A stretch of DNA of 64,000 nucleotides, from NCBI GenBank assembly GCA_016648135.1, contig JADDOH010001555.1:62001-126000 (forward strand). Direction: 5' to 3'. Shown here piece after piece: positions 46,045 to 58,139 of the stretch (positions within the stretch are counted from its first letter, which is position 1; every line of letters starts with the position of its first letter). The stretch comes from Agrypnia vestita. Its lineage: Eukaryota; Arthropoda; Insecta; Trichoptera; Phryganeidae. The notes under the pieces were generated by a model that was not told where the DNA came from, ran no database searches, and saw only the letters and a program-made list of their open reading frames with translations. The position numbers and the translations under genes were made by a program.

Positions 46045-46475
46045 CTATTTAACCTGCGTTACCGGGCTTACGTCACGCTGAGCATAAATCTCTCTGGTCC
46101 ACATAAATCTGTGTGCCAAGTGCCGACCCGCCAGATGTTTGCGGTCCGATTCGCAAAGAGATAAATATTTTCACAAACGGATGCTTCTCCAGCTTTTTTC
46201 TCTCGTCTCGGACCGCTTTGATATAAGAAGGACATAAATCCGGGCTGCTTAATCCGTAATAGCCCATTACTTGAGACACGGGGGCTTTCCTTGGAGCGGT
46301 CCCGGATAGAGGACCACAATCCGGTTAAAGTTTTGGCCATCGGTCGCCGGATTATCCTACCTACCCTTAAGGTACGGAACATTTGTTGTAAGGGATGACT
46401 GCGAGGCACGTAAGTACGATTCCCTTTCTGGCCAGGGATTGATACGTCGCTTAAATCGACTGAAGGATATAAGGC
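46045..46475. promoter_or_regulatory. Long GC-richer block with three CATAAATC sites, enhancer-like
   Basis: CATAAATC occurs at 46083-46090, 46102-46109 and 46233-46240, resembling caudal/posterior Hox-type sites (TTTATG on the other strand). A TTACGTCA lies at about 46069 and GGATTA at about 46349. The block keeps balanced composition for 430 bp in AT-rich surroundings. Minus-strand frames of 68-113 codons exist but resemble no protein. A conserved regulatory element is the best guess. Confidence 0.35.
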
Positions 46476-47218
46476 GGCTCTTGCGGAAAAGAAACATGAT
46501 TTGAAACATTTATGTGACCATTTGTTGTTGTTATAAATAAAAATCTTAATTTTAACATATGCCTTGTTACAGATTTTTTTTTGGTGAGCAAGATAAAATA
46601 TATACCATCATTTTCGAAGAGGGTTTCTATAAACAGAGCAATTTCTACTCAATCCAATATATTTTTTCAATTGTATTGTGATATTTATGAATATATACAA
46701 AAAGTATATTCAAACCAGTTGAAAATTATATTATTAATGTATTTAGCCTAAACATTGTAGAACGAATCCATCAATTGGAAAGGAACACAAACTATATTAT
46801 GTCTACTTGAATTTTACTATAATTTTATATTTTACTACTCGAATATTAAGAGTACTATTAAACTACAGATGAAGTATTAAAGTTTAATGCTTCCCCTGTC
46901 GATGAATGCATCTGATTCTCTCGAAACTCGTGAAATTAAAATATAAAATTTTAATTCTACTCAAGTAGAAATACTATGTTTATGTTCCCATCCAAATTCA
47001 TGATCAGTTGAAAATTGTTTGCGCAAAAGAAAATAATTTACAAAAACATTAAGTAAGTGCATATGGATAACAAATTACATAAAGGAGTAATGAATGGATG
47101 CAATTCAAAGATAAACAAATATAAATCATTTTCACCACCGACACGTGAGCCCGAAACATTATATTTCATCAATCAAGCTAATGAGGTACTTTACAGATTT
47201 TGACAAAATTTATGTAAG
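46476..47218. other. AT-rich non-coding stretch, no gene seen
   Basis: No structure supported. Confidence 0.45.
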
Positions 47219-47450
47219 CATGTAAATTAACTTATTGAAACAGAGAAATCGTTTCTGGAGGGACTACGTCGAGAGAATGGACCAGACAAGACTTCCCAGA
47301 GCCGTGAGGCGCGGGATCCCAGAGGGGCGCCGACCGACAAGGAAACCACCAAAAAGATGGAGAGAGAGCTGGACGTCTTCGTCACAAGATCAGGACTGAC
47401 CTGTCAATACATATCAATGTTCAAATGAAAGAAGAAGAAGAAATAAAAAA
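47219..47450 (+). pseudogene. Non-LTR reverse transcriptase 3' relic
   Basis: One plus frame reads NRFWRDYVERMDQTRLPRAV, then RGIPEGRRPTRKPPKRWRES, matching the C-terminal pattern WxxHVxRM...R...P.GxRPxGRPxKRW. It ends with GAAAGAAGAAGAAGAAAT, the same kind of tail as at 3590 and 26250. Only about 65 codons survive. Confidence 0.7.
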
Positions 47451-47473
47451 GAGCAAGTCGAGTGTAAAATAAA

Positions 47474-47908
47474 AAAAACGAGCGAGCCTTACAGTAGTCG
47501 CATATGATGTGTAACATTTGACATCTCGCAATTAAAAATATCAATTGAGCAGCGACTGAAATTAAAATCAAAATTTTAAAAAGCTTATACCTATATATTT
47601 ATTAATTAATAAATACAAGTAAAGAAAATGAATGTGCATTTATTTATTATTGAATTTTGCTGGACTAGGTAGGTACCGTATATCCATACACGCATTATAA
47701 TTTAGAAATGTGTTTGGTCATTGATATGTTTTTAATTTATTTACATAGATGTCGGTAGTGTGCCGCTGTACATATTGTATGAAAACTTTGAATAAATATT
47801 TAAAAATAATCACATAAATTACATATAATTTAAGAATGTTAATCATTAAGGGTAGTTATTGGTTACATTAATGTAAAAAAATAAGTAATTATTGGATTGT
47901 TTCGAAGA
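47474..47908 (+). repeat. Repeat family F, copy 2 (uninterrupted)
   Basis: Starts AACGAGCGAGCCTTACAGTA and ends near GGATTGTTTCGAAGAT. It supplies the empty-site reference (ACTAGGTAGGTACC at about 47664) for the insertion in copy 1. No coding capacity or clear terminal repeats, so the class is unknown. Confidence 0.75.
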
Positions 47909-48198
47909 TAAAAGTCAAAACATATCAAAGTTACAACATCCACACGCTTGACACCAGCCTCGCAACATATATGCAACATCAGAAGCTTGAAGTTGAGTAT
48001 TGAAAGTGTGTGTCTTCGCTGTGATGGCACTTGCTGGACATTGATTTTTTATAAACGATAATTTTTTTCCATTGTGAAAGTGAGGTGCGACTTGCAAAGG
48101 TGAGACGTTCGATTGAAAAAATCAATATATATATATAGATATATATATATAAGATATATATATACACTAATTATTAACTAAATTTCAAAAAGAGTACA
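47909..48198. other. Spacer with (TA)n tract at 48125-48174
   Basis: An interrupted AT/TA run with GA interruptions; no gene. Confidence 0.7.
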
Positions 48199-48300
48199 GG
48201 TAGTTGCTTAAGAACAGACTAGTCTAGTTAAGCGACTACCTTTACCTTTTCTATGTAAAAAATAATTAAGAATAAATAAAATAAAATAAAAAAAATATAT
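48199..48300 (-). repeat. Conserved-loop hairpin repeat, copy 4
   Basis: GGTAGTTGCTTAA (48199-48211) and TTAAGCGACTACC (48228-48240) pair with one wobble. On the minus strand the loop reads CTAGACTAGTCTGTTC, like the CTA...CTGTTC loop of copy 2, and an A-rich segment on the plus side (48255-48300) is the inverted T-rich tract of the family. Confidence 0.55.
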
Positions 48301-48499
48301 ATAAAGAAACCCCTGTTTCCCTACCCACCAAATTTTATCCACAACCAGCCACAACCACCAACCGATGGTTATGGTGGTGAATAGCTCTTGGTGACACATC
48401 GAAAATATGCGAGTTAGGTGGGGGTGGCTGTGCGTGGGTGGGAGTGGGTAACGAAAATGTGCTTTCTAGCACATTGTTTTGTTATGGAAAGGCCAAAAA

Positions 48500-48778
48500 T
48501 GTTTCAGATAGTTTCAAAATAGGCGCGCCGACTGTGTCGGTGAGTCTAGAAGGTTCCGGAAAAACCTGCTCTAGAAAGTTTTAGAAGGAGGAGGTTCTAG
48601 AAAATTCCCGAAAGTTCTATAAGGTTCTTGACTGAGTGGCGGAGTGTGTCGTTGTGTCTAGAAGGTTCCTGTACATTCGATAAATTTCTTGAAAGGAGAA
48701 TGTTCTAGAAGGTTCGCGAAAGTTCTGTGATGATCCAAACGGTGTACTAAACGTGCGAAGCCGCGCGGGCACAGCTAG
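48500..48778 (+). mobile_element. Helitron 3' end
   Basis: Ends with GTGCGAAGCCGCGCGGGC, ACAG, CTAG and a following T (48779), matching the CTRR|T terminus and the GC-rich subterminal hairpin of the Helitron at 5825. Upstream are repeated CTAGAAGGTTC-type units. The 5' end is not found, so it is truncated or uncharacterised. Confidence 0.65.
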
Positions 48779-49307
48779 TGTAAAATAAAATTTAGCGCGC
48801 TTGTAAACCGACCACTTTATTTGGTGACAATATTCACCAACCCCCTCCCCCCGCGCGTGCTCACCTCTGCCCCGCCGGGCGCGACACGTGACCCGTGGCT
48901 CGGCTCCGCACCTCACACATCCGGGAAATGGGAAAGTTGTGTCCCGGTCCGGTTTAAACGGATTATTCCGGTTTAGGAGCCGGGCCGCCCACGCCTGCAC
49001 TCAGGGCGGCGTGTCGCGAGCTTCCGCGAGGTGGGCCGGAAGAGCGAGACCTGGATTTTACACGCCTGAAAAATTGGGCAGATTATCCGCCTCCATTTCA
49101 TCCGCTCGAGACGGATGGCGCACCTATTCACTTCATCTGTCATTACAGTACGAGTTCAACATTTCTAAGAGTTAAGAAGATTTGGCGGTTTAGAGATGGA
49201 CTGACAAAAATAAAACAAGTAAAGGAGCACCTGAGATTTAGATGGAAAATAGTTGATTTTCTACTTGGAGGTGATATTCTTTTAATTACAATTGTGAGGG
49301 TACGAAT
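48779..49307. other. GC-rich island 48830-49095
   Basis: CpG-dense sequence (CCCCGCCGGGCGCGACACG, CGGGCCGCCCACGCC) open for up to 127 codons on the minus strand and 95 on the plus strand, neither resembling a known protein. Could be a CpG-rich promoter or an old retroelement end. Confidence 0.35.
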
Positions 49308-49818
49308 TGTTACGCTACGGATTTATTAATTAATTATTAACTGAATAATGTCACTGAACATGAATTAAACTGAACGAAATTTTTTAATCTACACTATCTC
49401 GCAATAAAGCACTCGTATATGAACTCGTTATTATCGCTGGGTAACACTTATTTATCCCTCGTACAATATTTGATTCTCGCACATATAAGTTGCGCTGGTT
49501 GATTTCACCACTTTGATAGATACTCCGCTCGATTATTTGGCTTCAATTATCTCATGACTGACCATCCGGGCCGTCGTCTCGCGACTCGTTTCCGACTTCA
49601 CACCGAACGAAGTGTCAAAACACAACAAACATCTTATACCCAAATGCCGGTATTTTTGAACATTCTAGAGTATTATAGTGTTTAGTGTAGGTTCTCGTCC
49701 GTTCTAGGCTGTTCTAGTCGTTGCGGATTTCTCTAGATCCTTTCATAGTGTTCTTCTAAAGTGATATTACAAGGGATTCGGACAGTGCGTAATTCCTTCT
49801 GTTTGCCATTCCGTGAGA
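49308..49818 (-). mobile_element. Solo LTR, antisense relative of 12485-13108
   Basis: Reversed, it shares GAAGGAATTACGCACTGTCC, then CGAGACGACGGCC, AATAATCGAGCG and GTGTTACCCAGCGATAATAA with the plus-strand LTR, in the same order, and ends CGTAACA. The start is degraded (expected TGTAACG reads TCTCACG) and no target duplication is clear. No internal region adjoins. Confidence 0.7.
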
Positions 49819-50517
49819 ATATTAAACATTATTTCACTGAAATTTTTCTTTTAATAAATAAATTGCTACGTCACGTCCATTCACGTGGAGATCCTCTGCC
49901 GTGACTGAGATGCAACATTCTCCGATGCACATTTGTCATGTATTTATTAAGAAATTAAATCTCTATGATGGAATGCTTTGCAACGATGAGCGTTAACAAT
50001 GAGGGTCAAAGATGCACTCTTTCTCCATACATATTTATCTTATATGGAGAACACACAATTCACTTAAATGAACGACTCGATAAACGACAGTTCAGTCAAC
50101 TGAACTGAGCTTCCCATATCTATTATGAACAATTTTTTTGAGGAACACATTAATATTAATACATCAAATGTATACACATATATTAAATCAGAATCATTGC
50201 AGTCAATAAATTTCCAAATAAATAATAATATTACCTGAAGGCATTTATCTATTTTATTTTGTAATATTTATGTAGACGCCGGTCATTTTTAAAATAATAA
50301 ATATACATAATTATGCACGATTTTAGAATTTTTATTACGCTAAAAAATGTATGTTATTCGGCTTGAACGAATCTGGGTCAATACCACGATTCATTTGAAT
50401 TTAATATATTCTGCCTTAAAATCGTCACCGTTTCATCATCAATATCCACTTAAGTCAAATTAAATTAAACCAGTTCATTCGACACTACCCACGAGGTCAC
50501 TGTAAACTATTTAAGCA
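49819..50517. other. AT-rich non-coding stretch, no gene seen
   Basis: No structure supported. Confidence 0.45.
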
Positions 50518-50760
50518 CTAGCTGTAACCCGTCAAAAATGATGGTACTTTAACATGTATCGAAGTATCAATGTCGGTTCTTAAGGAATAAGTATGTATTT
50601 ATTTTATTTAAAAAAAAATCGAAAAAATATATTTCGTTAAAAAAAATTACTATTAAAAAGACGTTACACGAAGTTTCGCGGATGTATGGACAGACAGACA
50701 ATGAAATAATTATAATTGGGATTGGGATTTCGTTCATACAATTAGTATTATGTGTCCATA
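50518..50760 (-). mobile_element. Helitron-like element, family 2
   Basis: On the minus strand a hairpin (50529-50544; CCATCA/TGACGG with a T-rich loop) lies 7-8 nt before CTAG, which is followed by T in that reading (A at 50517 on the plus strand). That is the layout of a Helitron 3' terminus, with different sequence from the 5825/48778 family. The 5' end is not located. Relatives at 22392 and about 57040. Confidence 0.5.
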
Positions 50761-50969
50761 CCTATTAGAGTATCAATATCAGAATTATGTTTATATTACA
50801 GTAAGTTTTCATAAAACATGTTTCTAATCGTGAGAACGACCGTGATACCGGAAATATGCCTTATATTTTTATAACATTAAAAAAAAATTAAGGAAAAGTC
50901 TATGTCTCTCGACTCTGTCGCAGGTTGCAGTTCAAATTGCGGTTGAAATTGGCCCAAATCGCGAATATA

Positions 50970-51463
50970 CAGGGTTATTTGGAAAACATTATTAACCTCT
51001 CAGGACTATATACCTGCCTTGATTATGAGTCGAAAATGTTCAAGCAGCCATGAACTAATATCAATAGTTAAGAAGTTATGCAATATCAAAGTTTGCATTT
51101 TTTTTCAATATTTGTGACTTATTTTTACAATATTATTACAGTAACTAATATCAATTACATTCGTTTCAATACAAGTTAAATAAAATGATAAAAATTGCAG
51201 AAATTCCAATTGGAAAACATTCAACAATTGGAAGGTTATTATTTTATTTGACTTATATTAAAAGGAATGAATTTTTCATATGCTATAAAAGTTACTGTAA
51301 TGATAGTTCAATGTTTCACAAAAAATAAGTCAGAAATATTGAAAAAAAATATACAAACTTAGCATATCGCATACCTCGTGGTGTGGTTGCTTGAACATTT
51401 TCGACTCATAATTAAAGCAGGAATATAGTCCTGTGAGGTTGTGATGTTTTCCAAATAACCGTG
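50970..51463. mobile_element. Long-TIR MITE flanked by TA
   Basis: Inverted arms of roughly 170 nt: left from CAGGGTTATTTGGAAAACAT (50970), right ending ATGTTTTCCAAATAACCGTG (51463). Matching blocks include ATGAGTCGAAAATGTTCAAG and TTTTTTTTCAATATTT in both arms. A TA dinucleotide stands on each side (50968-50969, 51464-51465), the duplication expected of Tc1/mariner-type transposases. No transposase is encoded. Confidence 0.75.
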
Positions 51464-51465
51464 TA

Positions 51466-53229
51466 CATATTAACGTTGTCTCTACAACCCTGAAGTTTAT
51501 GATGTTTTCGAATAGCCTTGATATCGAAAAGTGTAAAATACCTATTTTTCTTTATTCATCCAAACCGTTACATATTCACTATATCCATCCAACTTATTTT
51601 GAGTATTCTTCTGTAGACTTACATCTATAATTCAAGTCGCTTTGTCATTTATTTGGTGAACGTCCATGATGCCGTTCCATAACATAAAAAAAACATGTTA
51701 CTTAATATTTTACAAAAATTCATTAATTTATAACGAGTGAACTTAATGTATGGGATTTAAGGCTTTACCTATCCTCACTCCCGATACAAGTCATTTTTTG
51801 GTCACATCACTTTAAGGATATGTAGTATACCAATATATGTCAATAGTGTACGTGAACGATTTCTATGCGAAAAAGCGACAAAGTTATATGACCACGCTCA
51901 CCACGACAGTAATGCAACAACGCACTTGACACTTGCTATAGATTATAAATTAAAATAATTATTAAAGCATTATTATTATACTTGCGACAAATTCATCAGT
52001 GGTCGACCGTACAGTGCCACCAGTAAGAAATCGACCTGTATGGCGGGATGGTTCTCATTGCAATCACCTGACTTCAACTTTGACATTTTAATAAAGATCA
52101 AAGAAACATCGAAATCAGTTAACTCTGCAAATGATATTGGTAATGTTCGGTAGATGGCAGACGAGGTCAATGGTGGGTTCGATAAAATATTCTGAGAATA
52201 TAAAGTAGAGATTATTTATTATTATTATCTGTAATGATTGATAAATTTTGTTATAAATTTACAATTAAAAGAATCTAAAATCTTGACATCTTAATGAATC
52301 GGTATTTCCTAATAAGCTATTAAAAATTATGTTCCGATTAACATCATAAACTGATGTAATTTTGTATCCGTTTTAAAAACTTTTTTCAAGTACACTACCA
52401 GGTTGATGCATATACATGTTTTACATGTGTATCTATAGGTGCAGCCTATACACAAATCTCATACGAAAAATTCCAACTTGAATGAGCGCAAAATAAATAT
52501 TCAAGTTCCGACAATCTGGTAAATATATGAAAAAAATAAATCATATCCACCAACATAAAACTTCCAATAATTATCAAAACCCACAGAAGTCTTACCCCAC
52601 GAGACACAATAAAAATAAAAATAATTTCATACCGACTACAAGAACTACATTTGGGAAGATATCCATATAAAAAATGTATACTTAATTATATATTTATATA
52701 ACTGCCAATGGAAATAAAAGATGCGACAAATGGGGTTGTATTTAAGAACCGTAATATATAATGTAAAAAAGTATCAGGTAATGAAAAAATAAAAAGGGAC
52801 TAATGATAAATATTACTTAGTAAAAAAATAACGAAGTAAACTATATTGTTGTGTATCATTCCCATCTTGAGAAGACACTTTTATCATTAATAAATATGAA
52901 AAAATTTTGTCAATATATAAATAAAAAATGCATAATTATAGGCGTTTTTCAGATCATATTGTATCATAATCAAAAAAAGCTGTTGGTCCAACGTTAGTCC
53001 TTTTCCAAGACAGCCAGAAGGGCCTGGTCATCAAGTTTTCTGACCTGTCAGTATGAACTTTTGCTAATCGTTCCTACGCCGAAAAATCTCGAAATCACCA
53101 AATAACTCGACAGCATTCCATTTTTTTCCAAGTTTTGCAACACAATGTGGCGTATATGTGTATAGTAATTTAGTATTATACTTTTTTTATTAATTATTTA
53201 GTTTTCCTTCTTTTTATTATTCTCTTGGT
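51466..53229. other. AT-rich non-coding stretch, no gene seen
   Basis: A GC-mixed patch at 51975-52170 and another at 52980-53060 have no recognisable content. Confidence 0.4.
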
Positions 53230-53420
53230 AGATCTATCGATCTATCCCGGGATGATGACGTACAGTTATTCCTTCATTTTTTACGTGGTCTTCCCGGTGG
53301 GCGTCGTCCAGAGGGGATTTTATTAGCTGTTGTATGCACGTCTGTCACTATCCATCCTGGCTACTGATCCTTACAGAATCTCCTTCTGGGTCTACTCCAT
53401 CGTGCTGTGTCCTTTATTTT
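53230..53420 (-). pseudogene. Non-LTR reverse transcriptase C-terminal relic
   Basis: The minus strand reads KIPSGRRPPGRPRKK before a stop, the basic GxRPxGRPRxxW segment at the end of insect non-LTR reverse transcriptases. Only this short part is convincing. Confidence 0.5.
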
Positions 53421-54365
53421 ACAAGTTTCCCTTATATCCGTCTTTTAGTTTTTAAGACAGGTTAACTGAAAGGTGGTCCTTTTAGGAGCCTTTTGCACGC
53501 ATGAGTTTGCATGCAACGATGTATAAATGTGGATGACACGAGAAATGAGTGTCAGGAATGAAGAGTGAGTTCCATTTTCTGTGCCTACTCCCGCAGATAA
53601 ATAGCGTAGTGATAACTTATTTTTTAAACAAAAGATAATAAAATTTAAGGTAAAGTATTATTTTTTACCAGTATAATGAATAAAAAAATAGTTTTAGAAG
53701 TTTTATGTTGATCAAATAAATGTCCTGAAGTGTTTATTAATAATTTTATGTTTATATATTTAATAATATTTATAATATTCATTTCATAATTGAAGATTAT
53801 TTCACGCTATTATTCTAAGACGACTTCATTCAGAGATCGTACTCAATTAGAGACCTTCTTTACCTCCCATTCGACATCCCAGCTCTCCCCTTATAATTCC
53901 TATATAATAAACAGCTTAGCGCCGGCCGTCCATTTCAATAGGTTAAATTATACCTGACCGTCATAACAGCTTAAACTTTATATTATATTAATTCAAGTGC
54001 CTAATCCCCCAAATCCAGAACTCGTTCCCAACTAACTGGGCTCACCTGAATATAGACAGGCCCTTAATTAATTAAGACAGCTCACTTGTAGAAAACTGGG
54101 AAGGTAGTTGTGTTTAATTGAAAACGTATATTCGGGAATTCTGGTTATGACGGGACTTAATTAATTTACACATTCATTGTTAAGAAAGGTATTTTTAAAA
54201 AAATTAGCATTCTTTTAAATCATACCAATAAATTTATTGCAAACCAAATTTTAAACCCGTGTATTAAAAATCAATCTTAAATTTCATGAACAATCCATGA
54301 CAGAAAAATAGCTTTGTGGTAACATTATTATCGTTAAGAGAAAAAAGTTAGTTGTAAACCACTAT
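53421..54365. other. Non-coding stretch, no gene seen
   Basis: Short frames and no supported structure. Confidence 0.4.
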
Positions 54366-54387
54366 TTACTGAATATTAAACATATTT

Positions 54388-54411
54388 TGGGGCCAATAGC
54401 CCCTTCGTCAA
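54388..54411 (-). ncRNA. Hammerhead-like motif, left arm
   Basis: Minus strand: TTGACGA (C3 lost), a GC-rich stem II GGGGC/GCCCC (54389-54403), then AAAA where GAAA is expected. Stem II is strong but two core positions are changed. Confidence 0.35.
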
Positions 54412-54797
54412 ATTACAACGTATACTAAAATTAAAATTGAAAATAATGTTTATAATAAAAATGAATAATCATTGTAATTAATTGAATGAATAATTATTTA
54501 GCAACAATAATGAAAACAAATTTAGAAGGTTAATATTTGCGTTTACTATTAAAATTATTTGGTTATTGTATGCATATTGCTATTCAAACAACATTTCTTT
54601 TGAAATAAACAAAAGTTTTACCTATAAGAAAATGATTGAATTTATAACAAATTCGTATATCAACTCCTATTTTTTTTAAATTTTATCATTATAGGTGATA
54701 TTTAAAAATAATCGGGGTTTTTTAATTAATTTGTATTAATTGCAATAATTTTTAATATAGATAAACTTGCGTTACGTATGTATTTTTACGTTGTTTC

Positions 54798-54827
54798 CTG
54801 ACGAAGGAGCCAATGGCCCCGAAATAC
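54798..54827 (+). ncRNA. Hammerhead-like motif, right arm
   Basis: CTGACGA (54798-54804), stem II GGAGCC (54806-54811) / GGCCCC (54815-54820) with one A-C mismatch and loop AAT, then GAAA (54821-54824). Both core blocks are intact. The downstream TAC...GTA could form a short stem III, but stem I pairing is weak. Confidence 0.45.
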
Positions 54828-54849
54828 AATAATTATTCAATAGAGTATT

Positions 54850-57800
54850 TTTTTTATATCGAAGTAATGATAGCCAACATCCGTTAATCCAATAAGCTAC
54901 AAAATTATTAGAAGATAAAAATCACATCTACCCTTTCGTTAATCCCAATGTTTACCTTAATCCATTTTCAAATTTTGTTCATTCTCTATAGTCCTTTGCA
55001 GTTATTTACCGCGCTGACAAAATACCCTGATTTTTTTATAGAAGGAAGGTGTAAGATAAAAAAAATATTTAGAATCCCGAGGGATAGTTTCCGGGAGCTA
55101 TCGGGAAATAAGTGTCTTCGGGGAAACACATAGCCTGGAGTTTGGGACCACACGCAAGATAACTGGCGCTATCACATTTAACGTGTAATCTCGCAAGATT
55201 AGGTAAATGTCCCCCAGCATCCCTTGACTGGGATACAGTAAGGTGTGATTTAAAAATACAATTTGTCATAAAACATTTTTTATTTTTGACTGAAAATATT
55301 TCTTAGTTTATTTTCTATTGCTTTCAGCATTTTAAAATTTTTGAAAAACATTTATTTATTCTACTTGCACCAAAAATATTTGGTTGGTTTATTTCATTGT
55401 TTACATAATTTTTTTTAAGGAAAGAACTATTTGTTTTATTTATTATTTTTAAGCATACAAAAAACTATTACAATGGCGAGCTTATTTTTTCTTTCAAACA
55501 TCATTCAATTTAGTGGAACGGATACAGCGAGTTTCCGAAATACAATATTACAATAAAAAAACTAACTCTATGTCAACGAAACGAGTTTGTGATTGGGAGA
55601 AGGAAATTTTTAACCAGGTTTTGGGAAAGGTAAAATTACTTTAGTCTGCTTTTGAAGACATTTGTGGTCTGTGATGATATGATATCTACGCATTGTTGAT
55701 TTCACAGCATAGATGACTGCACTTAGAAGAGGATCTCAAGAATTCAGTATTATGGTTGGGGATGGATAATGAAGTGCGAACTGCGAGCTGAGCGTGCCGG
55801 AAAGCCATCATTAGATGAAATGTTGAATTTATAGTTTATGTATGTACTTAGATGAGTTGATTGAAAAATTTGTGGCATTATTGGATTATAGACCAGTGGA
55901 GATGAAAATTAAATTTTAAGATGAGACCAAATTTTTTGAGATTGAACATTAAACAAACATTTACGTTTTGAAGGCATTCCAGTTTATTGAGATGCTCTAA
56001 ATTGATATCCATATAAGACAAATCAGCTTAACTAAGCAGAAGAAGAAGTTATGAATGCGTTATTGTTATTGTACAGCCATTTAAGAGAAAGTTCTTGAGT
56101 CTGTTTAGAGTGTTTGTAATAATAATATGTGTAATTTTTTTTGTTGACGTGGGAAATTTGTTCGTACTATGAAAGATCTGTATTAGTAATTAGGACTCCT
56201 AGGCCAAGAAAATTATAAGTAGGTACATAAAGCTGACTTTGAATTTATCCGAAAAAAACTTTTGAATGCGTTATTTCGTTGACCGATAGCATACTAAATA
56301 AATAGATATATGCATAACTCTTAATAATGGAGGGACGAAAAATCTCTTCAATTAGGTTTATTGAAGACAGTGCAATCAAAAATTGATTATTGTGATAAAG
56401 AATAAATTATTAAGAGTGTCAATTTAAATATTTATATTATTATACTTTTATATAATATTTTCTATTTACCTACAATGATTATTTTCGAGGATGATCTGCA
56501 ATCTTCCAAATACAGTCCCCTGTATATATTCTGTTTATAGAAAATTCGCGATATGATATTTCAAATAATTTAAAACACATTGAAAAATTTAATTAATTAT
56601 TTGACATATAGAATTAAAATTTATATCATAATAATGAACCTATTTTTATAATCGCAAAAAGTACATTATTTTATTAGTTATTGCTACTATTAGAATAATT
56701 ACTAAAATAAAAAAATACAATTATTAACTTTACCTACATCGAATCCAATATAAATTATATATAAATTATAAATTATAAAATATAAATTATAAAAAAGAAT
56801 TTTAAATGATGATGCAATGGAATGAGCTTTCTGATATTACGAAACATCCTGTACGAGCACATCGTCTCAAAGCACAGTCGTCAAGGGGACGCTTAAGAAA
56901 GTGGTCCATATGGGATTAGGCTCACAGGAAGAACAGCAGGTCGAGAAAGCTAAATGTTTATTTTGGGACACCATGTGACAGCGATAGAGAACCGTTGTAG
57001 AACGTAAATAAAGGTGTAATGTAAATATTTTATTTGTAAGTTTTCATAAGACGTATTATTAAAAATGACGGTACTTTCATATGTCGGTTCCTAAAGAATC
57101 AGTATTTATTAATTTAATAAAAAAAATTAAAAATATATGTAAAGATACAATATGAAAAAAAAGAAAAAAAAAACAAGTTTTTATAAAAGAAGTAACGGAT
57201 ATACAAAAATACAACGAAATTATTATTATTTGGATTGAAATTTATTTAAAGGCTTTCAAAATGGAATGTGAGGTAGACAAAAGTGAGCACTTTCAACACC
57301 TCCTTCTGTTCACGTTCAATCAAGGCAATGGATGTTTTCTTTATTTAAGATTCATCAAAAATATATAGTACCTACGTTGGCATGATGAAAGTATTTAAGG
57401 GACATATATTATTAAAACAATGGACAAAATTTTTGTTGACACCCAACATAGCTATATACGATTCAAATATGAGTCATGACCTCAAAAAATATAAATGAAT
57501 ACTTGCAAGAAGGTATTCATATTCCAATGTGGCTATTGAAACGTTGTCCTTAAAACGTATTTTAATTCCATGTTAAAAGTACAATCATTATTATTTTAGT
57601 AGCATTTAAACAGGTTGTGTCGTTACTTTCAAAGTTCTCCACTTCGACCTTTACACTTTACAGGTCAATTAGTAACGGCCTTGCATGTCGCGAGATCCCA
57701 TAACAGAGGTATTATTTAAATATTTTAATGGATTAAATAAACCGACCTTGTTATTTTAATTAACGTGAACTATATGCTTAAAAATTATAAAAATCTTTGA

Positions 57801-58139
57801 TTGACACTAATTATTAATTACAAAATAGATTGTGCTTGAACTCTGTCCAAAATCTGCCATATAAAGTTGTGCTGTAAATATATGCGATAATTGATGATAT
57901 ATAAATTACCAGCATAGTTTTATTAGTTTGCTTTAGTATAGAACCATCATGGAAATAAAAAAAAATGAGTAATGGATATTATTAGGTTTATTAAAGACAG
58001 TGCTCTGATTACTGAGAGTTAAGAGAAACTTACAGGAGCTTTGGCAATCATGGAGATGTATTACATCCTGAATATAATGTAAAAATAAAATAAGATTATA
58101 AAAATAAAGACAAAACTAAAGTGATGACTGCAGGCCGTT
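54850..58139. other. Non-coding stretch, no intact gene
   Basis: At 55060-55240 a GC-richer block has a CCCGAGGGATAG / CTATCGGG imperfect hairpin. An ATAAATTAT-type tandem run covers 56740-56795. About 57040-57090 resembles the family-2 Helitron end (AAAAATGACGGTACTTTC). 56865-56990 is GC-richer, open in pieces and unrecognised. Confidence 0.4.

Larger units (their letters stand above)
54366..54849. mobile_element. Second inverted-repeat element with hammerhead-like motif in both arms
   Basis: The left arm (54366-54424) and right arm (about 54775-54849) are diverged inverted complements: TACTGAATATT...GGGGCCAATAGCCCC...TTCGTCA...TTACAACGTA on the left corresponds to the reverse of TACGTTGTTTCC...GAAGGAGCC...GGCCCC...TATTCAATAGAGTA. 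Interior AT-rich, non-coding. Same layout as 15889-16270 but different sequence. Confidence 0.55.

Noticed and set aside
46068..46409. 113-codon minus-strand frame
   Set aside because: Unrecognised and within a block better explained as non-coding; two overlapping frames give different peptides.
48125..48174. Origin or matrix-attachment site
   Set aside because: It is a plain interrupted (TA)n tract; nothing else supports such a role.
56865..56990. Retrotransposon coding relic
   Set aside because: GC-richer and open in fragments, but no RT, RNase H or gag motif could be read in any frame.
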